A stretch of 64,000 nt of DNA from Ampullaceana balthica (Eukaryota; Mollusca; Gastropoda; Lymnaeidae): NCBI GenBank assembly GCA_944989445.1, contig CALYLW010000212.1, forward strand, positions 1,156,512-1,220,511, given 5' to 3'. The notes beneath the pieces were generated by a model. That model was not told where the DNA came from. It searched no databases and worked only from the letters and a program-made list of their open reading frames with translations. The translations under genes were made by a program, and so were the position numbers. This document shows, in pieces, positions 46,001-58,800 of the stretch; the stretch's first letter is position 1, and the number at the start of each line of letters is the position of its first letter.

Positions 46001-49000
46001 GGGCCCTGGGGCCCTTAGTGTCGTTTTTTGCTTATATAAGCTATTTAAAATTTAGTTTATGCATTAGGTACTAAGTGAATGAATGGAACTTAACCAAACT
46101 TTGTTTTCAAAAACTTGGTATCCCATATTAAAATACTTAAGGGCACATAACTTCTAATGACAATTTTAATCGGGGCTGGGGGCCCCAAATATCTTTTTTC
46201 GTATATGTTTAAGATATTTTCCCCATTCACGTTATAACGATCTTGACAAATATATATCCATGATGAAACTAAATTAAAATGAAAAGGTTTTTGACATTGA
46301 CATCTTGCCCCTTAATTTCGTTTATTTTTCCTATATTGGCTAGATAAAAAAAATGTGTTTAAGTGTTAAATAATGCGAAAATAACTGGATTTTGACCAAA
46401 CTTAGTATATAAAAACTTTAGAGTCTATATTACATTAGTATAGGGCACTTAACTCCTAATGTCCATTCCCTCGGAGATGGGGGCCCCAAATGTCTTTTTA
46501 ACTGAACGTTATTAATTGCATTACCCATTTAATTTTACACTATATTGAGAAATATAGCTTGAGTACAATAGCAATAAAAAATATAGCGTATCACTCATTT
46601 TTGGGGCCGGGGCCCTTAATTTCGTTTCTTCCTTTGTAAACTGTTAAATTATTAATTAATTAATTTATATATATATATATAATATATATATAAATAAAAA
46701 TATGTTTGTGTGTGTATGAATGTCCTTTATAGCTATCTAAACCATTCACCCGATCGTCATGAAAATTTTCAAGACTGTTGAGTATGCTCCCGGGAGGGTA
46801 ACTGTCACTTTTTTCAAAATTTAACACTCATGGGGCGCCGAGGGCCCATATTGTCATGTTTTGCTTATACGAGCTATATAAAATTAGTTTAAGCTTTAGC
46901 TACTGTGTAAATTATTGGATCTTAACCAAAATTTGTATATGACAACTTGATAGCCAATATTAAAATACTATAGGGCACTAAACTGCTAATATTCATTCCT
47001 TTGGGGTTGGGGGCCCTAAAATTAACTTTTTTTAAACGTTTAAGATTTTATTCACCATTCAGTCATTAACAATCTTGACAAATTATGACACATGTATCAA
47101 TTATTATACTAATTGAAATGAACAGTGTTTTGAACTTTATATCTTGCCCAGAATGGGCCCTGGGGCCCTTAATGTCGTTTGTATCTTATATGAGCTATAT
47201 AAAAATTAGTTTCTACGTTAGCTACTTAGTAAATGAATAGATCTTCACCAAACTTTGCATACAAAAACTTGGTAGCCTATATTAAAATACTATAGACACT
47301 AAACTTCTAATGTCAATGTCTTCGGGGCCGGGGCCCCAAATATCTTTTTTCGTATATGTTTAAGATATTTTTCTTATTTACTTTTTAAAGAGCTTAAGAA
47401 ATATAGCCACAACTAAAATGAACAGGTTTTTGAAATTGACCTCTTGCACCGAATGGGGCAGGGGACTCTTAATGTTATTTTTCCCTTATTTTAGGTATAT
47501 AAAAAGTAGTTTAAGAGTTAGATATTGAGAAAATAACTGGAATTTAACAAAACTTAGTATATAAAAACTTAAGAGCCTATATTACTATAGGGCACTGAAC
47601 TCTTAATTTCCATTCCTTCGAAGCTGGGGACCTCAAAGTCTTTTTACTGAACTTTAATCATTGTATTCCCTATTCAATTTTACACGATATTGAGGAATAT
47701 AGCTTGAGTACAATGGCAATAAAAAACTATAATATCACTCATTTTGGGGCCGGGGCCCTTTATATCGTTTCTTCTTTTGTACGCTATTTAATTATTAATT
47801 TATTTATCCATTTGCTATGAAACTTGGAATTTTTTTTCACACTTCCACGAAGGTTTCTTCAGAATTTTTTATAAACATACCACTCACTGGTTTCTTTAAA
47901 TTTATTCCTTTTTACTTTGATCGTCTGCTAGTATATTATATAAAATCTTATAAATATTAAAGCCTTTATTTGTTAATTAATGCGTTTTTTTTTAAATTTA
48001 CAGTTACAAGTTGAAACTGTAAACTAATTCTTATGAAAATGAAAAACTTTATTTTCGTTATAAAGATTAAATTTTAAAATCTGGAATAAAAATATTTACT
48101 ATAATAGATATCTTTATCTCTCTTACTTTGACACACATTAAAAATTATTTTTTTTTAATTTTTGTTTAGAGTATGGTTGTCTGGCGGCATGCACGCTTCG
48201 GCAGGCGTACCGAGAGTCGCGGGTTCGAATCTCTGTGAAGGCAGGGATTTGTTCCATGGGCTAAGGGTGTCCCTGAGTCCACCCAGCTTGGAATGGGTAC
48301 CTGACACTAATGAGAGAAAGGAAGGTAGCTGGATATAGTGCGACACAATTCCGTCATAGCCGCGATATGTGAATGCTGCATCGCTTGTGAACAGACCGAC
48401 ATGGTCTATGAATTCTTATAAGAACGTAAAACGCAAAAATCATCTGCAGCAAAAGGGGCGTCAATAATTTTTAAAAAGAGCGTTTTTAATTATTTTTTTT
48501 AACCTGTTCCGAGGGCTGGAATTGCTATGGATGTTGTTCTGAGTCCCTCAGCAATCTCTAATACTTTAAATAATCCTTCGTCCAATCTACGAGAAAACAT
48601 GTCCATGTTGATGTGAATAATATTTTTGCAGGGAAGTCTGCCAGCGGTTGTTACGGTGACACCCTCTTGATTAATCTCAGAACCTAAATACAATAGAAAG
48701 GTTTATTTGTTTCGTTTTATTGTTATTGTTTTGCTGTTGCTGTTTTTTTATATGTAAGTTTAATTAATTACTAAAATTTTTAGATTACTTTAAATAAAAG
48801 TTAGTTTAAATATTTATGCACGATATGCTCATTCTGAAATCTGTATAAATATTCGTTATTTTCATACACACTCTTTGAACTGCATTCAGCTTGAAAAACA
48901 GGGCCATTTTTTCTCAGAAGTGTCTTGCAAACAGTACCTTAGAAATAGTAAACATTTATGATCAGAATTTGTTGCTTTCAATAACAAAGTAATTTATCAA

Positions 49001-49832
49001 ACTCTGGCTTAAATTGCATCATGTTTATTCTTTTGCCTAAAATTGCACCTATTGTATATGCACAGAATTAATCAAGGTTATAAATAATAGCTTATAAAAT
49101 TTATATTAAACATACTTTTCATATAATTTTTTTTATAATAGTGAACTTTTTTGTGCAGGCTGAAAAAGGGGGGGGGACTTATATATCCGTTATTTTAAAC
49201 TAACATATGTTAATACAAAATAAACATGTAATAAGTAAACAAACATAATATTAATTTAAGCAGACAAAATGAAAGATGAATATATCTTTTTTTTAAATTA
49301 AAGCTCTATTTTATGTATTTTCGAATTTTATTATATAAGTCTTTTTAAGATAAAATTAAAAAATAACAATTTCTATGTTTCCAAAAGTAATAAATAATTA
49401 CATATTGCATGAAGTTGATATAGATATTTTGTTATTTATTCAATCTTTCTAGCTAATTTGGACAAAGATTAATGTTTTACCAACCCGAAGAATGAAGGTC
49501 CATGTTTGCTTTAATTCCATTTACAATAACATCACAAGGCTCTTTGGTGATATCACCGCACTTTACAGTCAACGTTACATAACCATATGTGATTGTGGTG
49601 TTATCGCCTATTGAGGTATTTTTAAATAGGTTAATAATTTTAATCAAACAATACTAGATTATTTGGTTAATCAATAAAATTTTATACATTTTAAAAAAAT
49701 AAACTTCTTTCATCATTACAAAACTGCAAAATTTTTACTTTAAAAAAAATAATGTTTCTAGATTTTGTAATCCCTGGAAGGAAGGAGAATATGTGCCAAA
49801 GTATATATATATATATATATACTATATATATA

Positions 49833-49883
<51 letters not shown>

Positions 49884-52800
49884 CGTACACCCGTCAAAAA
49901 TGACGGAAGTTTTCAGCTGAAATCTATTTATTTTATAAAAAAATTCACTTTTTTAGAGCGCCTACGGCACAGACCTTTTTCAAAAACCCAACTAACTTGT
50001 CCTTGTTTCATAAATATGAAATATTAAACTTTCTGAAATATACACAAAGTATTTTATAATAGGGGTTGCAGGGCGCCTACGCCCCGTTTGATTTTTAATT
50101 TTATAATTAACCACCATCTAATTCTCTTTTTACAATGTTCCCTTTTCTAAAATTGAAAATATGAGCTAAATCAATGACGTCATATAATATTTTTTACAGC
50201 GCATCTTTAATTTGCACACCTTTTGGTGCATTGGTGCAGTAATTTGGTTTTCCCTGCTTTCTAAAATTAGTAGCGTCAGGACAGACTGGTGACAATTGCA
50301 AATTATATAGTTTTATTATATACTAGGGGCAAGTACCCGGCTCCCGCCCGGGTTTAACAACAACAGCAACAAAACAAAAACAATAAAAACAACAACAAAA
50401 CAACAAAAACAAAACAACAACAAAAACAACAAAAACAACAAAACAACAAAAACAAAACAACAACAAAAACAACAAAAACAACAACAAAACAACAAAAACA
50501 AAACAACAACAAAAACAACAACAAAACAAAAACAAAACAACAACAAAACAACAACTACAACAACAACAACAAAACAACAACTACAACAACAACAGCAACA
50601 ACAACAAAGCAACAACAACATGAAGGACATTGTCGTCGCAGGGCAAGGGATGTGGACAACAACAACAACAGCAAAAACAACACAAAAGCAACAACAGCAA
50701 CAGCAACAAAAACAAAACAACAACAAAAACATAAACAACAAAACAACAACAAAACAACAACAACAACAGCAACAACAAAGCAACAACAACAAAACAACAA
50801 CTACAAAAACAAAAGCAACAACAACAAAAAAAATTATTTTATGGCGATAATCGCCTTCTTGTTAATCTCGACACCAAAATGTTTATTAATTTGCGTCATT
50901 ATTTTACGTCTTAATTTTCAATAATTTTTTATTTTATATAGCTCATATAGGGAAAAACTACATTTTGGGCCCCCGGGCCCCAGTATCTTATATATATGGA
51001 ACGAAACCTGTTTAATAACCTTTCCGGTATAATTTTGTGTACGTGTACCAAATTTCACGTTATTTGGTTGTCTGGATCTTGAGTTATTAGGGAACAGACA
51101 GACAACAAATGCGGCTTATATATATAGAGATATTCTAGCGTATCACCCGTCAAATATGACGGAAGTTTTCAGCTGAAATCTATTTATTTTATAAAAAAAT
51201 CACTTTTTTTAGAGTGCCTACGGCGCCGACCTTTTTCAAAAGCCCAACTAGCTTGTATTTGTTTGATAAATACGAAATATTAAACTTTCTGAAATGTACA
51301 CGAAGTATTTTATAATAGGGATTGTAGGCAGAGCCGTCTTTACACCATTTGGGGCCCCCGGACAAAGAAATAGTGTGGGGCTACTCCCCCTAAGGAATAA
51401 AACATAATATATATATAAATAAATATATTCTCATGGTACCCCTATGCTCGTGGGCCACCGGGCAAATGCCCAACGGGCCTATGCGTTATGACGGCCCTGG
51501 TGGTAGGGTGCCTACGGCGCCCCCTTTGTTTTTGTTTTATTTTATAATTAACCATCATCAAATCCTCTTTTTACAATGATCCCTTTTCCAAAATTAAGAT
51601 ATGAGCGAAAACAATGACGTCATATAATATTTTTTTACAGCGCATCTTTAATTTGCACACCTTTTGATGCATTGGTGCAGTAATTTCGTTTTCCCTGCTT
51701 TCTAAAATTAGTAGCGTCAGGACTGACAGACACTACTTGCGTGACAATTGCAAATTATATAGTTTAATATATTGTATTCTAAGAGATTTTTAATTTTTCT
51801 TATACCTTCTCGTGTTAACTTAAATTCTGCAAAAGGTATTTGGGGTTTATCACAACCAATTAGACTGCAATACTATCTCCAAATCCGATGTCCCAGTAAA
51901 CGACTAAAATACTTCTTTATTAGAATATGCTGAACTTGTCAGCATATGAACGCCGCAATTTTAAAAAAATCACGCCTTATAGACGCGGCATGTGTCCAGG
52001 ATGACAGATATCAATCAGGCAGCCAAAACAGCAAACGCTTGGTGAATAACTCTTCGTTTGCAAACTCGGCGGGAGTGTATTAAGGACCGTCTAAACGTTA
52101 CACTCAAATTCACAACACCTAACACTATGACGCCCTTCCCAGTCAAAGATGGACTATGGGGCAAGTGATGTAGCGTTCACAAGTTTTTAGCCACCACTAA
52201 CGAGCTAGGGAATGTGTGGCCAGCACAATGCCCAGGGGCCTTGCCAGTACCTGGGCTCAAATCTGCGACTCGGGATCTGCCTCGGATCGATAGTCCAGTG
52301 CGCTACCACTTAGACCATCGCGCCCCTTACAACACTAAACTGTACTCTTTTTTTAATGAAAGTGTACTTATAAGCTGTTGATGTATATTTAGGGAGAAAA
52401 TACAGGAAAATTCAGCTAGAACAAACACACACACCAACTAAAAACAACTTCTGTCATACTAATGAGCCTACATGTGGAAGAAAATCAGTAGCCCCGAGCC
52501 TAATGCTCTCCATGGGTTTTCACGGAAGTCCCCCTCAGCTATCTGGTCCCCAAGAGGACGTAACAGCTGTCATACTTGAAGGAGCTCTTCCTATTCCTAT
52601 GCATGTCACCTCCATATTCATCGATGAATATAGGCTTAGGGATCTGAATGTATGAACACAACCGCCTTTTGTACAAAGGATGTCCTCTATACTAATTGAT
52701 AGCATGCATAACCATTAGCAGCTCTTCTATGGTTAAGGACACGCACAAATAAACATATCTATTAATCTCAGTAATTTTCATGTTACCTTCACTTTTACCT

Positions 52801-55800
52801 GTGTCTGGAAATGCAGCTGCAGCATATCCCATACTGGACATATTTTCACTTAAGTCATTGTCATCATCATCTCCAAAAAAACTGGATTTGAAAATCTAAT
52901 AAACAACAAAAGCATTACAAAGAAATAATTTACCCAGACAAAATTTGAAATTAAAATTGTCTACAATCAAATTATGTACTAAAAAACATAAATAAGGGAG
53001 ATAAGTAATCAATATAATATTAAACTTGTTACTTTCGGCCCGAAGTCATTATAGCTGTGGAACTAATAATATTCTTTTTTTTCAGATCAGTATACGGCTT
53101 TCTGCCATCTAGCACGGGTTCTAAAATCATAAAATCATTCTCTACATCGTTCATCGATGCCAGTTTTGGTCGAACAGGCAACTGTCTGTTCATTAAATTG
53201 AAGCACCGGTTGTGTAGAGTAGAATCTAATTTAAATATTCTCTGACCTTGACTTTAGCTTCTGACATTATTTGCATTTTTTCATGGGACTGGTGTAATAT
53301 ATTAAGCTTTATTCTTGGGGGAGCTCACTCTCAGTTATTAGTATTAGTCTTATAATGTTTGAGTGATATCCCTTTCATGTTGAGTTCCGTTTTGAGATAC
53401 AGAGAATAAACAAGGTACACTATTAAATGGCTTCTTCGTCTGTTGTATCATTATAACATCGGCCAAATCTACTTCATTGGCGACGAGGATTAATCAATCC
53501 ACTAAAAAGAGCACATGCTTACTTAAAAAGAAGCATGCTAGAGCATAGTTGCTAAGTATTTATTGGATAATGGCTCTATATGGCCAGATACATGAATTTA
53601 ATTCTAATGAAGAAAACATTCATGATTATTTAGATAGGTTAAGATTCTACCTTGAAGCTAACGACGTGACGATAGAAGCCAAAAAGAGAGCTGTTTTGTT
53701 AACAGTCATAGGGCCTCAAAAATTTAGGCTATTAAAAGACTTATGTGCACCATCTAGTCCAGCTACCAAGAGCTTTAACGAGCTGAGCAAACTCCTCACA
53801 GATGACCATGCGCCTGCAACACCAAAGTTCCTGTGTCGAGCCAGATTTGACGGTAAGACTCGTCAACCAAACGAGTCTATATCACAATATGTTGCAGCAC
53901 TACGTCATCTAAGTGAATTCTGTGAATTCGGCGACACCCTGTCCGACAGACTATGTGAAAAGTTTGTCATCGGTGTGAACAGCCCTGATGTGCAGAGAAA
54001 GTTGCTTCTCGAGACAGATCTAACATTGGAAAAAGCAATACAACTTGCAACTTCATTCCAGCAGTCATCCGATGCGGCCAGATCTCTGACGCCTTCAGCG
54101 ATCCATGCAGTAGACAGCAGGTCAGTCAACAAACACCAACCCCATCAGAGAAGTTCAACTTATGCTAAACAGCCTGCTAGTTCAAATCCTAGATCTAAAT
54201 CTAGTAGTAATTATCAAAAATGTCATCGATGCAACGGTCCCCATGCATCTCATCAGTGCAAATTCAAGTCAGCAACTTGCTATAAGTGCGGTAAGCAAGG
54301 TCACATTGCCAAGGCCTGCTTTGCAAAGTCTTCGTCTGTTGCTAGATCTAGCCAGTCAAGACAGTACCGCAACCAAAGGCAGCACTATGTTAACTGTCAC
54401 CAAGACAGCCTAACCCAACCAATGAACCACTCTACCAATGAAAATGATCAAACTGATCCGCAGCCGTAGTTCAACCTGTTCTCTGTGTATTCAACAAGGC
54501 ATGCTGCCATCAACGTACCAGTTGGTATCAACGGTAAGAGCATCATCTTCCAGCTAGACACGGGAGCATCGCTAACCGTCATCACAAAGAAGGACTTTGA
54601 CGCTGTCACAGGAGGATCAGTGCCTCTACAACCATGTCACAAGTGCCTAACAACATACACAGGTGACAATGTTCCGGTAATGGGAGAGTGTATAGTTCAT
54701 ATAAGCTATAATGGTCAAAGTGTTAAACTTCCTCTTCTTGTAGTTGAAGGAAACGGACCACCATTACTAGGTAGGAACTGGTTAATTGATCTTAAGTTAG
54801 ACTGGGGAAGTATATTTTCAGTGAACAAAGCAAGAGAATCTAGTTTTACTTCAATAGATAAAGTTGTATCTGAAAATGAAGGTGTCTTTAGTAGTTCAGG
54901 ATTACTAAATGATAGGACAGTGAAGATAAGCATTAAAGATACAAATCCAAGATACTGCAAAGCTAGAGTTCCATCTTATGCAATGAGGGATAAAATTGAA
55001 AAGGAGCTAAGTAGATTAGAAGCTAATGGCATCATAAAGAAGGTAGACTATTCTGATTGGGCAACGCCCATTGTGCCAGTGTTAAAGAAGGATGGTTCTG
55101 TAAGAATTTGTGGAGACTATAAAGCTACACTGAATAAGTAAATAGAGCTAAATAGGTACCCCATTCCTAACATTGAGGATATTTCTTTGAAGTTAGCAGG
55201 AGGAGACATTACACATTATCATTACGTGAAACACGTTTGCGTACAGTGAAAAGGTTCTGATTGTGAGGACTTATGCATTCACTTTCGCTAATGAGATACT
55301 ACAACAGAAATAAAATATCTCAATTTTCTTCATGAACTAGATGAACTATAAAATTAAATAGCATTCCAATGCAGTCGGCAGATGATTTGTAAGCTTATGT
55401 TTACTTATAAAATCACTTTCATTATATTATTATTATTATTTGTTCACTTATATAGCGCAGTACCCCAGCCTACAGCTGGGCTCACAGCGCTTTACAAACA
55501 TGTTCAACAACTACATAAAACACATTGCACTATAAATCTTCCTATCTTATCTTATCTATACAGACGCTCCTTCTATGCAGAAGATAGTTGCGTCCACAGA
55601 CCATGACAGATGATCTGTTGTCAAGTGATGCAGCGTTCACAGGCCACGGCTTTTGTGGGTTCCACGCATTACCCAGCCGCCTAACTACATGTAGTGTTAG
55701 GTACCCATTCGGAGCGGGGTGACTCAGGGACGCCCTAGGCCCCGGGAACAAACCCATGCCTTCACACGGATTCGAACCCGTGACCATTGGTACGACAGTC

Positions 55801-58800
55801 CAGTGCGCTGCCACTCGACCACCGCGNTTCCTAATCATAGTTACACACATTAAAAATTTCATATAAATGTTCAAAAATGGACGCATCACCGTCATAGACT
55901 GTTAATTTGATGGAGCAATCCTTAGCAAAACAGGAATCCATGATGAAGATCCTGATCCAGAAATAATAACAAGACAAGTACACACAATTAAATCAAGAGT
56001 TGAAGTCTATCCATGCTTGTTAGGCGTAGCCTTGTTCTCAAGATTTCACCAAGAAGTTTAATCGCAATGGTCGCCCCGTGGTTCGTTGTAGTCTGTATCA
56101 CTTCCATCAGGTTGAACGAGTCATCTTGTAGCGAAAGTTCGGTCTTTTTTCCACTCTTGTAATAAGTTACACACGCCAAGACAACGCTCAAGTCAACGAA
56201 AGAAAGCGCTCTACTTATCACTGATCGGGACGAGATTTCTAATGCAATGTGTAGACTTGGTGGTCTTTCCGATTTAAATATGTACATTGCCTCAAATTAT
56301 CGAATATAGTATAATGATTGCGGCACTGCAGGAGATTAGATGGAAAGACTCAGATATCCTAAGTGTTAATATTCCACAGTTTCATGCGCCTTTTTTTGCT
56401 TTGTTCCTTCTCACTGTATTTTCCGGAGAAAGAAATTTTTCGAAACTAAAACTTATATGAGATTAACAATGATTCAAGATGATTACACCCGGTTCCAGCA
56501 ACATTGTCTAAGAGATAATTTTACTAACCTGTTCAATTTCTCTATCTTTGTAATAAATAATTATATCAATCTTTGTAAGTGATATATCCTTTTTGTGCAA
56601 ATTAACAAAATGGCAGATCCCTTCTTTAATTCCTAAAGCAGACTCCGCTGAAATGTACAAAATATAAAAAAGTTTAAATAAAAAATAACAATATTTCTTC
56701 ATCTAAAAAAGGCGTTTCATTCAACTTTTTATAATGAAAACATTTAGTCATGTAAATTTTGCCATATATTCAACAGTCTCCTATGAAAATTGGAGCGGCT
56801 TCCACTTTCCACTAATCCAGAATATTTTTTATTGGTAAAGGCAGACATTTTAAGGATAAAAGTTAAGGAATTTCGGAGTGAATGAAATAGAATAAAAAAG
56901 AGACATAAGTCAAGGAAAATGTACTTTTTTTTAATTTCATCAACCCTATTAACTTTTCTCTAAGTCTAGCTCATGACTCGGCCATGATGTAATTTTAAGC
57001 TATACTCGTCAAACATTAGTAGCATAAAATAGCAAAGGCTACAGACTGACCTATAGTAGATAGCAGACAATGCATATACAGTGTACTCAGAAAACAAAAA
57101 ACGACAATGCCATCATAAGTTTGTGTTTTTGTTTAGGCTGAAACCCTGCCAAAACTATATGATAAATTCGGTGTCAAAACAGAACAAACATTTTCGTAGT
57201 TTTAATTAACAACAGAAAGAGTAAGAAAATAAGAAAAACCCGTAAAAAACCAAGTTTTTGACTATAAATCCTTTATGTACGAGAAGTAATTAAAAGAATG
57301 TTCATTATAATACGCAGCGCAAGACCATCCAGAAATACAAAATTGCAGTTGTGTCGTAAAACGTGTTTAATATAATGCGCACCGATCAGGAATATGTTTA
57401 TAAAAAGAGCTGTCAATAAAATACGCACCTTATTGCGCGACAGAAAGGTTGTTCAATATAATACGCACCGCGACGCTCTATCTCAAAAAATAGAATGATA
57501 CATAGAAATAAATAAAATAATCTAAAAAATCAATAATTTAATTACGGTACATGCGATCGATCTGAAAGTTTGATACATTGTTTTTATCATCGGTACGAAA
57601 CTGCCTGCAAAATTTCAGCTCGCTATCTTGCGAGCAAGTGGGTTAAAAATCGATCAAAAGTTTTGGCGACAAGCAAGCAAGGTCGGTCGGCCGCAGACAC
57701 CACGAGTTAATATAAAGGATTTAATAAAGAATGTGTTAAAGTATTTGCCAGATTTTATTGTTCAACTAATGTGAATGGAAACAAAGTACAAATATAAATC
57801 CAACTCCTATATTTGGTCAAAATTATGTTTATTGTTATGTGTTTTCGAATACTTACTCGTTTTTTATTTAATAGCAAATTTTCAAAGAGTAAATCGTTAA
57901 CAAATACAGATTTATTTTTAAATAGGCAATGTTTAAAGGACAGATAAATTCAGCTGTTTTAAATAAATAATAAACAACTCTTCTTACGTGGTGGGTATTG
58001 GTAGCTTCCAGTACCCAGGGTTTGAAAAGAGATGGAACTCAAATTTAGTTCATTTGCCTTCTTAAGTACTTCATACACTAAGGAAGCTAGCTGCATGATA
58101 AGAATAGAAGTATATTTTTATTGTTACGAATTTATAACATCTATGAGTATTGGCCAATACCCCAAAAAATAAATTAAGTCTATGTTTCTCTATGAAGGAA
58201 GAATATCACGTGGACAAAGATGATAATACCCACGGATAGATTGGCGGATTTTAAGGATTCCTGGTAGTTAAAATTCAAAGACGTTGAATGGTGTAAAAAA
58301 AAAGTATTTTCTATAGATATATATTTCAAGGAAATCGTAATATTATTTTTCCAGTTTCAATCAAACAAATGTCGATGATAAAAATTGTAATCTGCTCATT
58401 TAATAAATAAGGTTATTAAGGTGATTAAATCTAATATAATATTTACACGTGACTGTCTTTTCTAAATCTCTCAAAAAATATATCAAGGTGGGCGAATATG
58501 GTTTATAAAGTTTCTCAACAAAACCCCTTTAGTTCACATATGGAGATAATAAAAGAAAATGTCAAATTCAAAAGTTGTTTAAAACAAGAGAGCAGGTTGC
58601 TATAATAATTTGCTGTCACCTAAATGTTGAGACTGTTTTTTTTAATAAAAAATATTTTTGAAATGTCATTGATATCAGTATGTTTATTGTTATTATTTTT
58701 ACTTTTAAAAAAAAGAGAGTGAGAGAAAGTTAACAAACGAAAAAATCAGAAAAACGAAACATTTTTTTTTACCTGTGATCTATCACCATTGTAGCGGGAT

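Larger units (their letters stand above)
53478..55205 (+). mobile_element. Truncated Ty3/Gypsy (Mag-like) LTR retrotransposon
   Basis: Order: primer-binding site, gag with two zinc knuckles, protease, and the start of reverse transcriptase. It is cut at about 55205 in the RT finger region (last residues RYPIPNIEDISLKLAGG after a stop). RNase H, integrase and 3' LTR are absent. It lies in the PARP14-like intron between exons 8 and 9, opposite in strand to the gene. Confidence 0.88.

Noticed and set aside
43256..47800. Additional exons of macrodomain 3 within the array
   Set aside because: The GT-loop to final-helix spacing is complete when exon 12 joins exon 13 directly, and the array contains only repeat D monomers.
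48155..48346. 63-residue minus-strand ORF
   Set aside because: Lies across the tRNA-derived SINE and has no coding character.
50316..50924. Several long Leu/Cys/Val-rich or Asn/Thr/Lys-rich ORFs
   Set aside because: Artefacts of the AAC-type microsatellite tract.
55545..55826. tRNA gene on the minus strand
   Set aside because: Perfect A and B boxes, but the sequence continues into a SINE body and LINE-like tail and lacks a closing acceptor stem.
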